Assembly: GCA_030038035.1 (NCBI GenBank)
Contig: JASHPP010000643.1
Location: forward strand, 1 to 10,353
DNA: 10,353 nucleotides
DNA from: Trebonia sp.
GTDB taxonomy: Bacteria > Actinomycetota > Actinomycetes > Streptosporangiales > Streptosporangiaceae
Direction of reading: 5' to 3'
Shown here piece by piece: positions 1 to 8,006 of the stretch. Position 1 is the first letter of the stretch, and each line of letters begins with the position of its first letter. The notes beneath the pieces were generated by a model. That model was not told the DNA's origin, did not search any database, and was given only the letters and a program-made list of their open reading frames with translations. Both the position numbers and the translations under genes were made by a program.

Positions 1-437
1 AACGCCTCGAACTCGTCGTCGGCCCGGTCGACCTCGTCGATCAGCAGGACCGCCCTGTCGCCAGCCTGAACGGCCTCGAGCAGCGGCCGCTGGAGCAGGA
101 ACTTGGGGCCGAACAGCCTGTCCACCGCCTCTTCAGACGCCAGGTCGTGCTCGGACAGGGCCCGGATCTGCAGCATCTGGCGGGCGTAGTCCCACTCGTA
201 CAGCGCCTGGTTGGTGTCGATGCCCTCGTAGCACTGCAGCCGGATCAGCTTGCGGCCGTAGCTGCCCGCCAGCACCTTCGCGACCTCGGTCTTGCCGACG
301 CCGACCTCACCCTCGAGCAGCACGGGGCGGTGCAGCGAGAGCGACACGAACAGGGTCGTGGCGAGCCCGCGATCAGCCAGGTAGCCACCTCGCCGCAGGC
401 CGTCGGTCAGCTCACTGACGGTGCCTGGGTACTCCAC
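1..437 (-). CDS. MoxR/CoxD-type AAA+ ATPase, N-terminal part (runs off left edge)
   Basis: The first 145 residues of a MoxR-family AAA+ ATPase are visible; the 3' end lies outside the window. Walker A is GEVGVGKT (residues 43-50) and Walker B is VLLIDEVDRADDEFEA (130-145). Between them is a RLQCYEGIDTNQALYEWDY stretch (from about residue 67), which is typical of the CoxD-like branch of MoxR ATPases. Members act as chaperone-like ATPases that insert metals or mature enzymes, usually with a VWA-domain (CoxE-like) partner; that partner is not visible here. The GTG start is forced: the codon directly upstream, TGA at 440-438, is in frame and is the stop of the preceding gene. GAGGAG lies about 9 nt upstream of the GTG. 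The two genes therefore abut with no spacer and are probably translationally coupled. The substrate enzyme is unknown. Confidence 0.88.
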   Translation of the reverse strand, partial: MEYPGTVSELTDGLRRGGYLADRGLATTLFVSLSLHRPVLLEGEVGVGKTEVAKVLAGSYGRKLIRLQCYEGIDTNQALYEWDYARQMLQIRALSEHDLASEEAVDRLFGPKFLLQRPLLEAVQAGDRAVLLIDEVDRADDEFEA

Positions 438-725
438 TCAGTGAATCTCCTCGGGCCGCAAGACTGAATCGCGCGGTCCCAGGATAAGGTCACGGACGCT
501 GCCACCCGACCGGCTGAGCTTGCCCTCACGCGCTAGCCTGCCGCGCCACGCCTCAATGCGGTCCGCGTCATTCTCGCCGGCGAACTCCTCGAACCCGACC
601 CCGGCGTCGGTCATCCGCTTGCAGGACTTCTCACAGCCCTCGTCGTCGAGATCGGCGGCAGTCTGACCCTGGCTGCGCCAGACCTCGCGCAGCACCTCCA
701 GCACCTCCGCGCTCTCTGCGCTCAT
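438..725 (-). CDS. hypothetical protein, 95 aa, co-transcribed with the MoxR-type ATPase
   Basis: I do not recognise this protein. It begins MSAESAEVLEVLREVWRSQG and looks mostly helical, with many Glu, Asp, Arg and Lys. There is no signal peptide or membrane segment. It contains an EGCEKSC segment with two cysteines four apart and an EAWRGRLAREGKL helix. The start at 725 is chosen because GGAGGG sits 9 nt upstream. The ATG at 734 would begin immediately after that Shine-Dalgarno, and the ATG at 761 has no good site. Its TGA is immediately followed by the GTG of the ATPase gene, so the two form an operon and may work together. Coding-type GC bias and the operon context support a real gene; the function is unknown. 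Confidence 0.7.
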   Translation of the reverse strand: MSAESAEVLEVLREVWRSQGQTAADLDDEGCEKSCKRMTDAGVGFEEFAGENDADRIEAWRGRLAREGKLSRSGGSVRDLILGPRDSVLRPEEIH

Positions 726-744
726 CTCAGACATCCCTCCAGCC

Positions 745-756
745 GGAACGCGTTCC
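745..756. promoter_or_regulatory. 12-bp perfect palindrome upstream of the 95-aa gene
   Basis: GGAACGCGTTCC is self-complementary and lies 20 nt upstream of the ATG at 725. It could be a protein-binding site or, in RNA, a small GGAA-CGCG-TTCC hairpin just upstream of the GGAGGG ribosome-binding site. Which of these applies cannot be told from sequence. Confidence 0.35.
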
Positions 757-794
757 CGCAACTGTAACTCGGTAACGGTGATACGGGCGAGCCA

Positions 795-816
795 GGATTA
801 AGCGATCTCTTAATCC
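795..816. promoter_or_regulatory. candidate operator: 8-6-8 inverted repeat in the divergent region
   Basis: GGATTAAG and CTTAATCC form a perfect inverted repeat separated by six bases (CGATCT). It is an AT-rich island in a GC-rich intergenic region, between the minus-strand 95-aa/MoxR operon and the plus-strand leader-ORF/DUF3040-like unit. The dyad geometry fits a dimeric helix-turn-helix regulator. The cognate regulator is unknown and no regulator gene is in the window. Confidence 0.5.
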
Positions 817-925
817 ACATCCCCGCGGCGTCGCGGCGCGGGCGGCCGGCGATAGGCCGCCTGTCCTGAGGCGATGGCCAGGCGACAATAACATATAGTG
901 GAATGAGCACGCGATGAGGCTCGCG

Positions 926-931
926 TAGACT
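926..931 (+). promoter_or_regulatory. possible -10 box (TAGACT) for the leader-ORF/DUF3040-like unit
   Basis: TAGACT fits the actinobacterial TAnnnT -10 pattern and would place transcription start near 938, just before the structured leader at 945. No convincing -35 is visible. TATAGT at 894-899 is an alternative. Confidence 0.3.
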
Positions 932-944
932 CGGCAATTCATCC

Positions 945-996
945 GGGGTGATGGCCTCTACCGTCCTGGCGTATGGACACGCATGACAGGTGGAGG
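945..996 (+). promoter_or_regulatory. structured mRNA leader, weakly similar to the crcB-motif RNAs elsewhere in the window
   Basis: A GGT/ACC stem encloses a 10-nt loop GATGGCCTCT (950-959). It is followed by a GCGT/ACGC hairpin (969-982) and then ATGACAGG running into the Shine-Dalgarno GGAGG (992-996). The loop begins GATGG and is 10 nt long, as in the riboswitch before the dynamin gene. The loop can pair with AGGT (988-991), or its CCTC can pair with the GAGG of the Shine-Dalgarno. The A-rich linker and several core bases of a fluoride riboswitch are absent, so this may be an unrelated leader or chance. Confidence 0.25.
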
Positions 997-1002
997 TGCC
1001 TA

Positions 1003-1104
1003 ATGCGAGTCGCTGACTTTGTCCTGCCCGCTCATCGGCGTGCGGGATGGTCTTTGCCACCGGTTCCCCCGGGCGCGCGCGCCGAAGGGCAGGTGCGGCG
1101 GTGA
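1003..1104 (+). CDS. putative 33-aa leader/small ORF overlapping the DUF3040-like gene
   Basis: An ATG with a strong Shine-Dalgarno (GGTGGAGG, spacing about 6 nt) opens a 33-codon frame beginning MRVADFVLPAHRRAGWSLPP and ending in Arg-rich residues. Its TGA overlaps the GTG start of the next gene as GTGA (1101-1104), the classic 4-base overlap of translationally coupled genes. The peptide is Pro- and Arg-rich and I recognise no family. It could be a regulatory leader peptide or a small protein. An in-frame ATG at 973 exists but has no comparable ribosome-binding site. The support is positional (Shine-Dalgarno plus overlap), not homology. Confidence 0.5.
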   Translation: MRVADFVLPAHRRAGWSLPPVPPGARAEGQVRR

Positions 1105-1532
1105 CCCTCAACCCATGGGAAGAGCGCGCCCTGGCGTCTATCACCGGCGAGCTCACAGAAACCGATCCCGATCTGGCCGCGCTGCTTGATACCTTCGGCC
1201 GGCTGGCCGAGGGCGAGCAGATGCCACCGCGTGAGGCTGTTCGCAGCCGGTCGCGACGAGTGCCCCGCGGTCCGGGCCGCGGGCGGCGGCACTCGCGCCA
1301 CAGCATTGCCCGCCGGTCCCTCCTGCGCCTGGCGCCTGGCCAAATCGCGCTGCTGCTGTGGGTGGTGATCTCCCTGTCGCTGATCGCTGTAGGCGTTGCG
1401 CTCAGCCGCGAGGGCAGTCGCGCCAGTTGCACGGCGGCGCTGCCACTGACCTGCGCGAGCAGCGTGCCCTCGCATACCCCGTCTCCGGCTGCCACCGAGA
1501 CAGCCGACAGTCTCGTGCCGTCGGCCCGATAG
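1101..1532 (+). CDS. DUF3040-like single-pass membrane protein, 143 aa
   Basis: Starting at GTG 1101, the N-terminus (LNPWEERALASITGELTETD) resembles the start of actinobacterial DUF3040 proteins: a Ser/Asn-Pro-x-Glu-x-x-x-Leu helix followed by an E-x-D-P-x-L motif. Then come a basic Arg/Gly-rich segment (about 44-76), one hydrophobic helix (about residues 80-101, QIALLLWVVISLSLIAVGVAL), and a Ser/Thr/Pro-rich tail with two cysteines (111 and 119 approximately). By the positive-inside rule the N-terminus is cytoplasmic and the tail is outside. Most DUF3040 proteins have two membrane helices, so a single helix with a longer tail is a variation. The function is unknown. GTG 1101 is preferred over ATG 1047 because of the GTGA overlap with the upstream small ORF and the AAGGGCAGG upstream. 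A terminator hairpin follows 31 nt after the stop. Confidence 0.72.
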   Translation: MTLNPWEERALASITGELTETDPDLAALLDTFGRLAEGEQMPPREAVRSRSRRVPRGPGRGRRHSRHSIARRSLLRLAPGQIALLLWVVISLSLIAVGVALSREGSRASCTAALPLTCASSVPSHTPSPAATETADSLVPSAR

Positions 1533-1563
1533 GTATTGGCGGTGTGGGCCCCACCCATCAATA

Positions 1564-1594
1564 GGGTTGGCGGCGGGGGCCCCGCCGCCAACCC
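1564..1594. terminator. large GC-rich hairpin, probably bidirectional terminator
   Basis: Two perfect 15-nt arms, GGGTTGGCGGCGGGG and CCCCGCCGCCAACCC, flank a single central G. It lies between the convergent DUF3040-like gene (ends 1532) and the MutS-like gene (ends 1642). There is no U-run, which is common for actinomycete terminators. Confidence 0.8.
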
Positions 1595-1602
1595 AGGGCT
1601 GC

Positions 1603-1618
1603 GGCGGCCGGAGCCGCC
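1603..1618. terminator. second hairpin in the convergent intergenic region
   Basis: GGCGGC and GCCGCC form a perfect 6-bp stem around the loop CGGA. It sits 24 nt beyond the stop of the minus-strand MutS-like gene, so it may assist termination of that operon. Confidence 0.45.
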
Positions 1619-1641
1619 GGGCAATGGGGACGAATGACGAA

Positions 1642-3240
1642 TTACCGTAAGCCCGGCAAATCGGATGACCGCGCCCCGGACGAGGTGCGGCCGTCCGGGG
1701 GTGCTCCCCCGACAGCGGGAATGGCGGCCTTGTCCTCATCCAGCCAACCGCCGAGCTGATAGTAGAGGTCTTCGCCGAAGCTGGTCGGGAGCGGGTCCTT
1801 GACCGCGAGCTTGTAGTTCCGCCGCCCGTCGGGCTGGCGTTCTGCCCGCAGGAACAGGACGGCGCGGTCGCGCTCGCGGCGGAAGCGGTCGGCGAAGTCG
1901 AACCGGTGGCTGACGAAGAACACCTTGGCCGAGACGTCGAGGAGCGCGCGGACGACCTGGTAGCCGATCTCGGATCCTTCGCGCTCGTTGGTCCCGGCGA
2001 ACGACTCGTTGAACAGCATGAGGCAATGCGGCTTGAGCTGGCTGACGATGGCGCTCATCCGGCGCAGCTCGTCGTCTAGCCGCCCGCTGGTCATGCTCGA
2101 GTCCTCCTCCCGGATGAAGTGGGTGAAGATCCCGCAGGTCACGTCCGCGCGGTAGGCCGCGGCAGTGACGAATAGCCCGCATTGCATCATGAGCTGAGCC
2201 ACGCCGACGCTGCGCAGGAACGTCGATTTTCCGCCCGAGTTGGCGCCGGTGATGATGACCAGCGGCTTCCCGTCGCCCTGCACGTCGTTGCCCACGACCG
2301 GCCCAGACGACTGGAGCTCAAGGCAGGCATCGCGCAGGTCCGTGCACGAGAACGCGGGCCAGGCCGACTGCGCGGGCTCGGGTGTCGTGACCGGTACGCC
2401 TTTGGCCGCCAGCCGGTCGGCGAGGTTCAGGCAGCTGACGTAGAAGCCCAGCTCCCCCCGCAGCATGGTGAAGTAGCTGTCGATGTGGTCCGCGGACTGG
2501 GCGGCCGCGTTGGCGACCAGGTTCATGCCCCGGCTGGTGAGGTCGGCCAGTATCTGGGCGCCGGCCTCGTCGCGGGGCGCGAGCGTGAAGGAGTAGGTGG
2601 AGCGCTGCCCTATCCCCAGCCGCTGCCGCCACCGGCGGCGGCCGTCGCCGGTGGCGCGCAGCACGAAACCCATCCCGCCGTTGTCCCTGTCCAGCTCGGC
2701 GCTGATCAGCACCCCGCCGCGGAAGCGCAGCTGCTTGAGGTGGTAGCTGACCTCCTCGAAGTACTCGTCGTCCAGTTCGCCCTGCAGCGTGGCGAACAGC
2801 GCCCGCAGCCCGTCGGAGCGGAATTCCTCCGCGTGGTCGTCGGCGATCTTTCGCAGCTGCCTCAGCCGGGCCACGTACGCCTCCAGATGGCCGACCGCCC
2901 CCGAGAGGTTGCCCGAGGGAGTCTGGTAATTCGAGCCGTACCCTCCCCACAGCCGCCTCTTGTCCAGGAGGGCGGCGGTCGCGATGTCGTACATCTCCCT
3001 GATGACCTGCGGATGGGCGAGGCAGTCGGCCAGGATCCGCTGGCGGTAGCAGATGGCGTCCGCGTCGGGCAAGCTGGCGAGCAGCACCTTGCCGGCCACC
3101 TCCCACAGGAACTTGTCGTCAGCGGCCATCGCCGCAAGCAGCGTGGTCAGCTCCAGGTCCTGGGTCAGGTCCTGGTGGCCGGGAGGCAACGGGGCCGCGA
3201 AGTCGAAGTCCCGGTCCTGGTAGAGCAGATGGGCCTTCAT
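1642..3240 (-). CDS. MutS-type ATPase without mismatch-recognition domain, paralog B (532 aa)
   Basis: The C-terminal half is a MutS-family ATPase domain: Walker A GANSGGKST (332-340), the conserved FTHFIREEDSSMTSGRLDDEL segment (372-391) and Walker B LMLFNESFAGTNEREGSE (407-424). A switch histidine lies in FFVSHRFDFA (H445). The N-terminal half (from QDLELTTLLAAMA, about 27-38) is helical like a MutS core/lever. The protein lacks the N-terminal mismatch-reading domain with its Phe-x-Glu motif and is far shorter than MutS1 (about 850 aa), so canonical mismatch repair is unlikely. The usual Walker B Asp-Glu is Asn-Glu (N411, E412). The ATG overlaps the stop of paralog A as ATGA (3240-3237), showing translational coupling. 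It is the last gene of the ABC-F/MutS/MutS operon. A Gly/Ser/Pro-rich tail follows residue 505. The family call is firm; the molecular role is unknown. Confidence 0.88.
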   Translation of the reverse strand: MKAHLLYQDRDFDFAAPLPPGHQDLTQDLELTTLLAAMAADDKFLWEVAGKVLLASLPDADAICYRQRILADCLAHPQVIREMYDIATAALLDKRRLWGGYGSNYQTPSGNLSGAVGHLEAYVARLRQLRKIADDHAEEFRSDGLRALFATLQGELDDEYFEEVSYHLKQLRFRGGVLISAELDRDNGGMGFVLRATGDGRRRWRQRLGIGQRSTYSFTLAPRDEAGAQILADLTSRGMNLVANAAAQSADHIDSYFTMLRGELGFYVSCLNLADRLAAKGVPVTTPEPAQSAWPAFSCTDLRDACLELQSSGPVVGNDVQGDGKPLVIITGANSGGKSTFLRSVGVAQLMMQCGLFVTAAAYRADVTCGIFTHFIREEDSSMTSGRLDDELRRMSAIVSQLKPHCLMLFNESFAGTNEREGSEIGYQVVRALLDVSAKVFFVSHRFDFADRFRRERDRAVLFLRAERQPDGRRNYKLAVKDPLPTSFGEDLYYQLGGWLDEDKAAIPAVGGAPPDGRTSSGARSSDLPGLR

Positions 3241-4805
3241 GGCGTGAGCCTGTCGCGCAGCCGGGCGTAGGTGAGGTCGTATTTCTCGGCGAGGGCCAGC
3301 GCGTACGCCAGGCCGTCGGCGGGCTTCCTGACCACCTTGTAGGTACGCGTCGCCGGCTCCTCGGGGACGATCGTGCTCATCATGCTGACGACCTGGTCAC
3401 CGAGCGAGGCAAGCTCATCGACGAACGTGATGTACACGCACAGGGCGTCCAGCTCCATGACCTTCGTCAGCAGCTTCGTGCCAAGGAAGCGAGCGTCGTA
3501 CAGGGTCGTGGAGGCGAAGGCCTCGTTCAGGACGATGATGCTGCGCGGGGTGGCCGCCCGCAGGATCTCCCCGACCCTGATCAGGTCGTCTTCCAGCTTT
3601 CCGCTCATCTTGGCGAGGTCTTCCACCACTTCGAAATGGGTGAACAGGCGGTCGAAGAGGAACAGCCTGGCAGCGCTGCCAGGGACCGGGCAGCCGGTGC
3701 CGGCCAGGTGGTGGAGCTGGCCGAAGGTCCGGGCAAACGTCGTCTTCCCGCCCTGGTTGGGCCCGGTCACGACGAAGACCCGCTCGCGGCCTTCCAGGCG
3801 AAAGTCGTTGGTGACCACCGGCTTGCGTCCGGCGACGAGCTTGCTGGCCAGGGCCAGGTCGTAGGTGTCGGCTGCGAGGACTTCCTTGGAACCAGCGGAG
3901 ACCTCCGGATAGCAAAAGCACAGCCCCGCGACGCGAAGCGGCCTGATGTAGTCAAGATATGCCAGGTAGAACTGGAACTCCTGCTCGGCGCGCCGGACTC
4001 CCTCGTCAATGAACCCGGCATGGGCGCGGCAGTACTCCTCAAGCCCGGCGAACTCCGCGGGGAAAAGCCTGGCCACCAGGTCGAGGATCTGCGCGGTGAT
4101 GTGGTTCATCCCCGGCCATGTCCGGTAGTGGACCCGGTAATCCCTGACCGCGCCCTGCGCGAAGCGCTCGAAGGTCTTCAGCACTACGGCGCTGTAGTCG
4201 GCTTCATCTGAGTACCGGCTGACGTCGACCCTGTCGCCCCTGATGCGGGTGCAGTAGCGGACTTCCCCGAGGGTGTCCTGCTGAGCCTTGGTATCGCCCG
4301 CCAGCGCGGTGAACCCGGCCGAGGCCACGTACGAGGCCAGGTACTCCCGGAAGGCCAGCAGGGCGCGGGAACGCACGGTCGCCGCGGCCAGGTGCGCGGC
4401 CAGTGACTGCACCGCGGCGCAGTAGATGGCCGCCGCGTCAAGCAGCCAGCCCTCCTGCTGGTAGCGGTAGTCCATCCTGGCCAGCTGACGCAGGTGGGTG
4501 CGCGCCTGCGACATGCCGTCGGCGAAGCGCTCGACAGCATCGAACAGCGCGGGGTCTTCCAGGTCCTGGAAAACCTCCTGGCGGTAGCGCACCGCCGCGA
4601 CGTCAGGCAGATGGCCGAACATGACCCTCGTGATCAGGTCATGTTCCTCCCGGTCACCCGCGACCGCCGTGACGATCTGGTCCAGGTACAGGTCTCGCGC
4701 GGACGACGGAATCCCGTCGGGCTCCCCGACGTCCCAGGCCCCCGGCGCTTCCGCGAAGAGCAGGGACGGGAACTGGCCACTGCCATTCATGGTGACCTCA
4801 TGCAT
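3237..4805 (-). CDS. MutS-type ATPase without mismatch-recognition domain, paralog A (522 aa)
   Basis: This second MutS-family ATPase differs clearly from its neighbour. Walker A is GPNQGGKTT (348-356), the middle motif is FTHFEVVEDLAKMSGKLEDDL (388-408) and Walker B is IIVLNEAFASTT (423-434). As in paralog B, Asn-Glu (N427, E428) replaces Asp-Glu. The position of the MutS switch histidine reads VYITFVDELA (457-466), so that His is missing. The N-terminal 340 residues are helical (clamp/lever-like) with no mismatch-binding domain or nuclease. The start at 4805 has GGGAGG 8 nt upstream; ATG 4790 with GAGG upstream is an alternative. It lies 19 nt after the ABC-F stop and overlaps the next gene by 4 bases. 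The pair may form a heterodimer, which is an inference from coupling and divergence. The leader RNA at 6496-6557 probably controls the whole operon. Confidence 0.87.
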   Translation of the reverse strand: MHEVTMNGSGQFPSLLFAEAPGAWDVGEPDGIPSSARDLYLDQIVTAVAGDREEHDLITRVMFGHLPDVAAVRYRQEVFQDLEDPALFDAVERFADGMSQARTHLRQLARMDYRYQQEGWLLDAAAIYCAAVQSLAAHLAAATVRSRALLAFREYLASYVASAGFTALAGDTKAQQDTLGEVRYCTRIRGDRVDVSRYSDEADYSAVVLKTFERFAQGAVRDYRVHYRTWPGMNHITAQILDLVARLFPAEFAGLEEYCRAHAGFIDEGVRRAEQEFQFYLAYLDYIRPLRVAGLCFCYPEVSAGSKEVLAADTYDLALASKLVAGRKPVVTNDFRLEGRERVFVVTGPNQGGKTTFARTFGQLHHLAGTGCPVPGSAARLFLFDRLFTHFEVVEDLAKMSGKLEDDLIRVGEILRAATPRSIIVLNEAFASTTLYDARFLGTKLLTKVMELDALCVYITFVDELASLGDQVVSMMSTIVPEEPATRTYKVVRKPADGLAYALALAEKYDLTYARLRDRLTP

Positions 4806-4824
4806 CAGCGGTTCCTCCCGTTCG

Positions 4825-6483
<1,659 letters not shown>

Positions 6484-6495
6484 GCGGTCTTACGT

Positions 6496-6557
6496 CTCCT
6501 GTCACGTGACAGGGACCGTTGGCATCCGCATTTACGGCGGGCCCCTCCGCCTAAATC
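6496..6557 (-). ncRNA. crcB-motif-like (fluoride-type) riboswitch leader, copy 1, before the ABC-F/MutS operon
   Basis: On the minus strand, stem GGC/GCC (6551-6549 with 6538-6536) encloses a 10-nt loop GGAGGGGCCC. A TAAAT linker and a very short GC/GC hairpin follow, then GCCAACGGTCCCTGTC (6523-6508). Loop bases GGGGCC can pair with GGTCCC (6517-6512) as a 6-bp pseudoknot with one G-U. Against the Thermotoga fluoride aptamer, the linker bases equivalent to A40 and U48 are kept. The A6/U38 pair is G/C here and U7 is A. The 3' strand CCTGTC also pairs with GACAGG (16-bp palindrome 6498-6513), which covers part of the AGGAG ribosome-binding site. The layout is clear; the ligand is inferred. Confidence 0.6.
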
Positions 6558-6558
6558 C

Positions 6559-6564
6559 ACAATA
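6559..6564 (-). promoter_or_regulatory. probable -10 box (TATTGT) of the ABC-F/MutS operon
   Basis: TATTGT on the minus strand lies directly upstream of the copy 1 aptamer and would start transcription about 7 nt downstream, near the first aptamer stem. No clear -35 is visible. Confidence 0.4.
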
Positions 6565-6604
6565 CCTGGCCAGCCCGGCGCCACGGTACTTTCGCGCGGC
6601 AGCG

Positions 6605-7915
6605 TCAGGTCTCGTGCGGCGGCCGCCCGCAGAACACGCTCCCGTCGAGGAACGCCGCCGCCCGCCGCCACGCGGTCATCTCCTGGCCCCTGGCTTCGTC
6701 GCGACGCGCCCAGGTTCCCTTGCCGAACGCTTCGTCCAGCTCCGCGATCAGCGCGTTCGCGTGCCCAAGGGCCGCGGGCACGGCCATCTTCCCGGCCGGC
6801 GGGGCAGCTGCCGCCAGGCCAAGCAGGTGCCGGACGCACAACGGCATAAGCGGCACCTGACGGCCGGGGACGGGATCGGCGGCTCCCAACTGCGCGCGCA
6901 GGTTGCCGACGGCCTGCCGCGCGGCGGCCGCCGCGGACAGGCACACGGCGCACCCCCCCTGGCCGCCCCGGCCCCCCTGGCCGCCCCGGCCGCGCCAGGG
7001 CCGCAGCCAGTCAGCAGGCCCGCCCGGCTTCCCCGCCCGCCATAGCCCGGGCCGCCCGGACGGCCCGGGCCGCCCGGACGGCCCGGTCAGGCCGGCGACC
7101 AGGGAGGCAGCCTGCCATGTCAGCAGGGCGGCCGCGGCCCGCTGGCCCGCCAGGACGATCAGGTCGCCCAGATGTCCGGCGCACAGCACCAGCCGGGGAT
7201 CAGGCTCGCCACGGCCATCGGAGCGGGCCATGCGCGCCAGGCAGTCGTGCTCCGCGCGGGCGCTTGCCAGGCACGCGAGGCACACATCGGGGCCCGCCGG
7301 CACGCCGGCCCGCGACGCCGCCTGCAGCAGCGCGACCCGCGGCCGCGCGTCGTGGTCGGTCCCCGCCAGCCAGCCTGAGCTCGCCGCGCCGGCGCCGACA
7401 GCCGCCGTGGTCGCCTGCGCCAGCCAGGCGATGACCTGCCGGCCTCCCCGCGCCGACGCCGACTGCAGATGGGGCAGGCACAACCCGCCGAGCTTGCGGT
7501 ACCGGTCGCGGACCGGGCCGTCGGCTGCCAGGCCCTCGAGCAGGGTCTCCAGCGCCCGCCCCGAGGCGCCATCGTCATGCTCGCACGCCGGGCAGCTGGC
7601 AAGCTGTCCCCGCTGGCCGCTCAGCCGGTCCCTGGCCGCCCGCACGAGGTAGCGGTAGACAGCGGTGAGCCGGCGCGCCGCTCCGGGCTGGCGGATCAGC
7701 CCGCGCGTGTGGCGCGAGCACATGCCAAGCGACGAGCAGAGCCGGGTGACGGTCATCGTGTCCGCGTGCGCTTCGAGCGCGAACCAGGCCAGGTAGCGGT
7801 CGCTGCTCTCGCCGGCGTAGCGGCACACCGGGCAGCCAGGCCCGGTCAGCAGGTCCGCCGCGGTGTAGAGCACGGGCAGCGTCGGCCCGCGCGGGACCGG
7901 AGTCGCGGCCGGCAC
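6605..7915 (-). CDS. protein with four CxxC...CxxH units (putative zinc-binding repeats)
   Basis: From GTG 7915 the protein has 436 aa and contains four units of CxxC, 29-35 residues, then CxxH: 28-31/66-69 (CPVC...CSRH), 108-111/146-149 (CPAC...CLPH), 212-215/245-248 (CLAC...CAGH) and 322-325/360-363 (CAVC...CVRH). Each CxxH is preceded by a Leu/Met and followed by a helix. Such four-ligand units resemble treble-clef/zinc-ribbon proteins of the DUF6062 type (CPVC...FCxRH); metal binding is inferred. A low-complexity GPSGRP and GGQGGR linker separates units 3 and 4. There is no signal peptide or membrane helix. The same unit is fused to the divergent dynamin-like GTPase, and both genes have crcB-like leaders, which suggests a partnership. 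The start is uncertain: GTG 8005 is in frame but only 1 nt after its AAGGGG, while GTG 7915 lies 1 nt after a leader ORF. Confidence 0.72.
   Translation of the reverse strand: MPAATPVPRGPTLPVLYTAADLLTGPGCPVCRYAGESSDRYLAWFALEAHADTMTVTRLCSSLGMCSRHTRGLIRQPGAARRLTAVYRYLVRAARDRLSGQRGQLASCPACEHDDGASGRALETLLEGLAADGPVRDRYRKLGGLCLPHLQSASARGGRQVIAWLAQATTAAVGAGAASSGWLAGTDHDARPRVALLQAASRAGVPAGPDVCLACLASARAEHDCLARMARSDGRGEPDPRLVLCAGHLGDLIVLAGQRAAAALLTWQAASLVAGLTGPSGRPGPSGRPGLWRAGKPGGPADWLRPWRGRGGQGGRGGQGGCAVCLSAAAAARQAVGNLRAQLGAADPVPGRQVPLMPLCVRHLLGLAAAAPPAGKMAVPAALGHANALIAELDEAFGKGTWARRDEARGQEMTAWRRAAAFLDGSVFCGRPPHET
6955..6990. repeat. 18-bp tandem repeat, two copies, in the linker of the CxxC/CxxH protein
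   Basis: The unit CCCCCTGGCCGCCCCGGC occurs twice head to tail. On the minus strand it encodes a GRGGQG-type low-complexity linker just before the fourth CxxC. Confidence 0.8.
7046..7081. repeat. 18-bp tandem repeat, two full copies, in the linker of the CxxC/CxxH protein
   Basis: The unit CCCGGGCCGCCCGGACGG occurs twice and is followed by a partial third copy (CCCGG). On the minus strand it encodes a repeated GPSGRP motif. Copy number may vary between strains by slippage. Confidence 0.8.
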
Positions 7916-7916
7916 G

Positions 7917-8000
7917 CTAGCGGCCCGTCCGCGCCGGCCGATGCCAGCCCACCCCAGCGCCGGCTGCTCGCGCCGCAGCCGTCCAGGCGATGCCGCACAT
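7917..8000 (-). CDS. possible 27-aa leader ORF between riboswitch copy 2 and the CxxC/CxxH gene
   Basis: ATG 8000 has the best-placed Shine-Dalgarno of the region (AAGGGG, spacing 6 nt). That is the same element the copy 2 riboswitch can mask. The frame encodes a 27-aa Ala/Gly/Arg-rich peptide starting MCGIAWTAAA and stops at TAG (7919-7917), one base before GTG 7915 of the main gene. This would couple translation of the main gene to the leader. Alternatively the arrangement reflects a frameshift near the true N-terminus, or the main gene starts at GTG 8005. The peptide matches no family I know. Confidence 0.35.
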   Translation of the reverse strand: MCGIAWTAAARAAGAGVGWHRPARTGR

Positions 8001-8006
8001 GCCACG

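Noticed and set aside
894..899. TATAGT as the main promoter -10 of the DUF3040-like unit
   Set aside because: It is a good hexamer, but it has no -35 and would give a leader of about 100 nt; TAGACT at 926 is closer to the structured leader. Not excluded, only not preferred.
2182..3270. Open frame on the plus strand opposite MutS-like B
   Set aside because: It is a shadow of the MutS-like gene, which carries clear Walker motifs and ATGA coupling. The antisense translation has no recognisable family.
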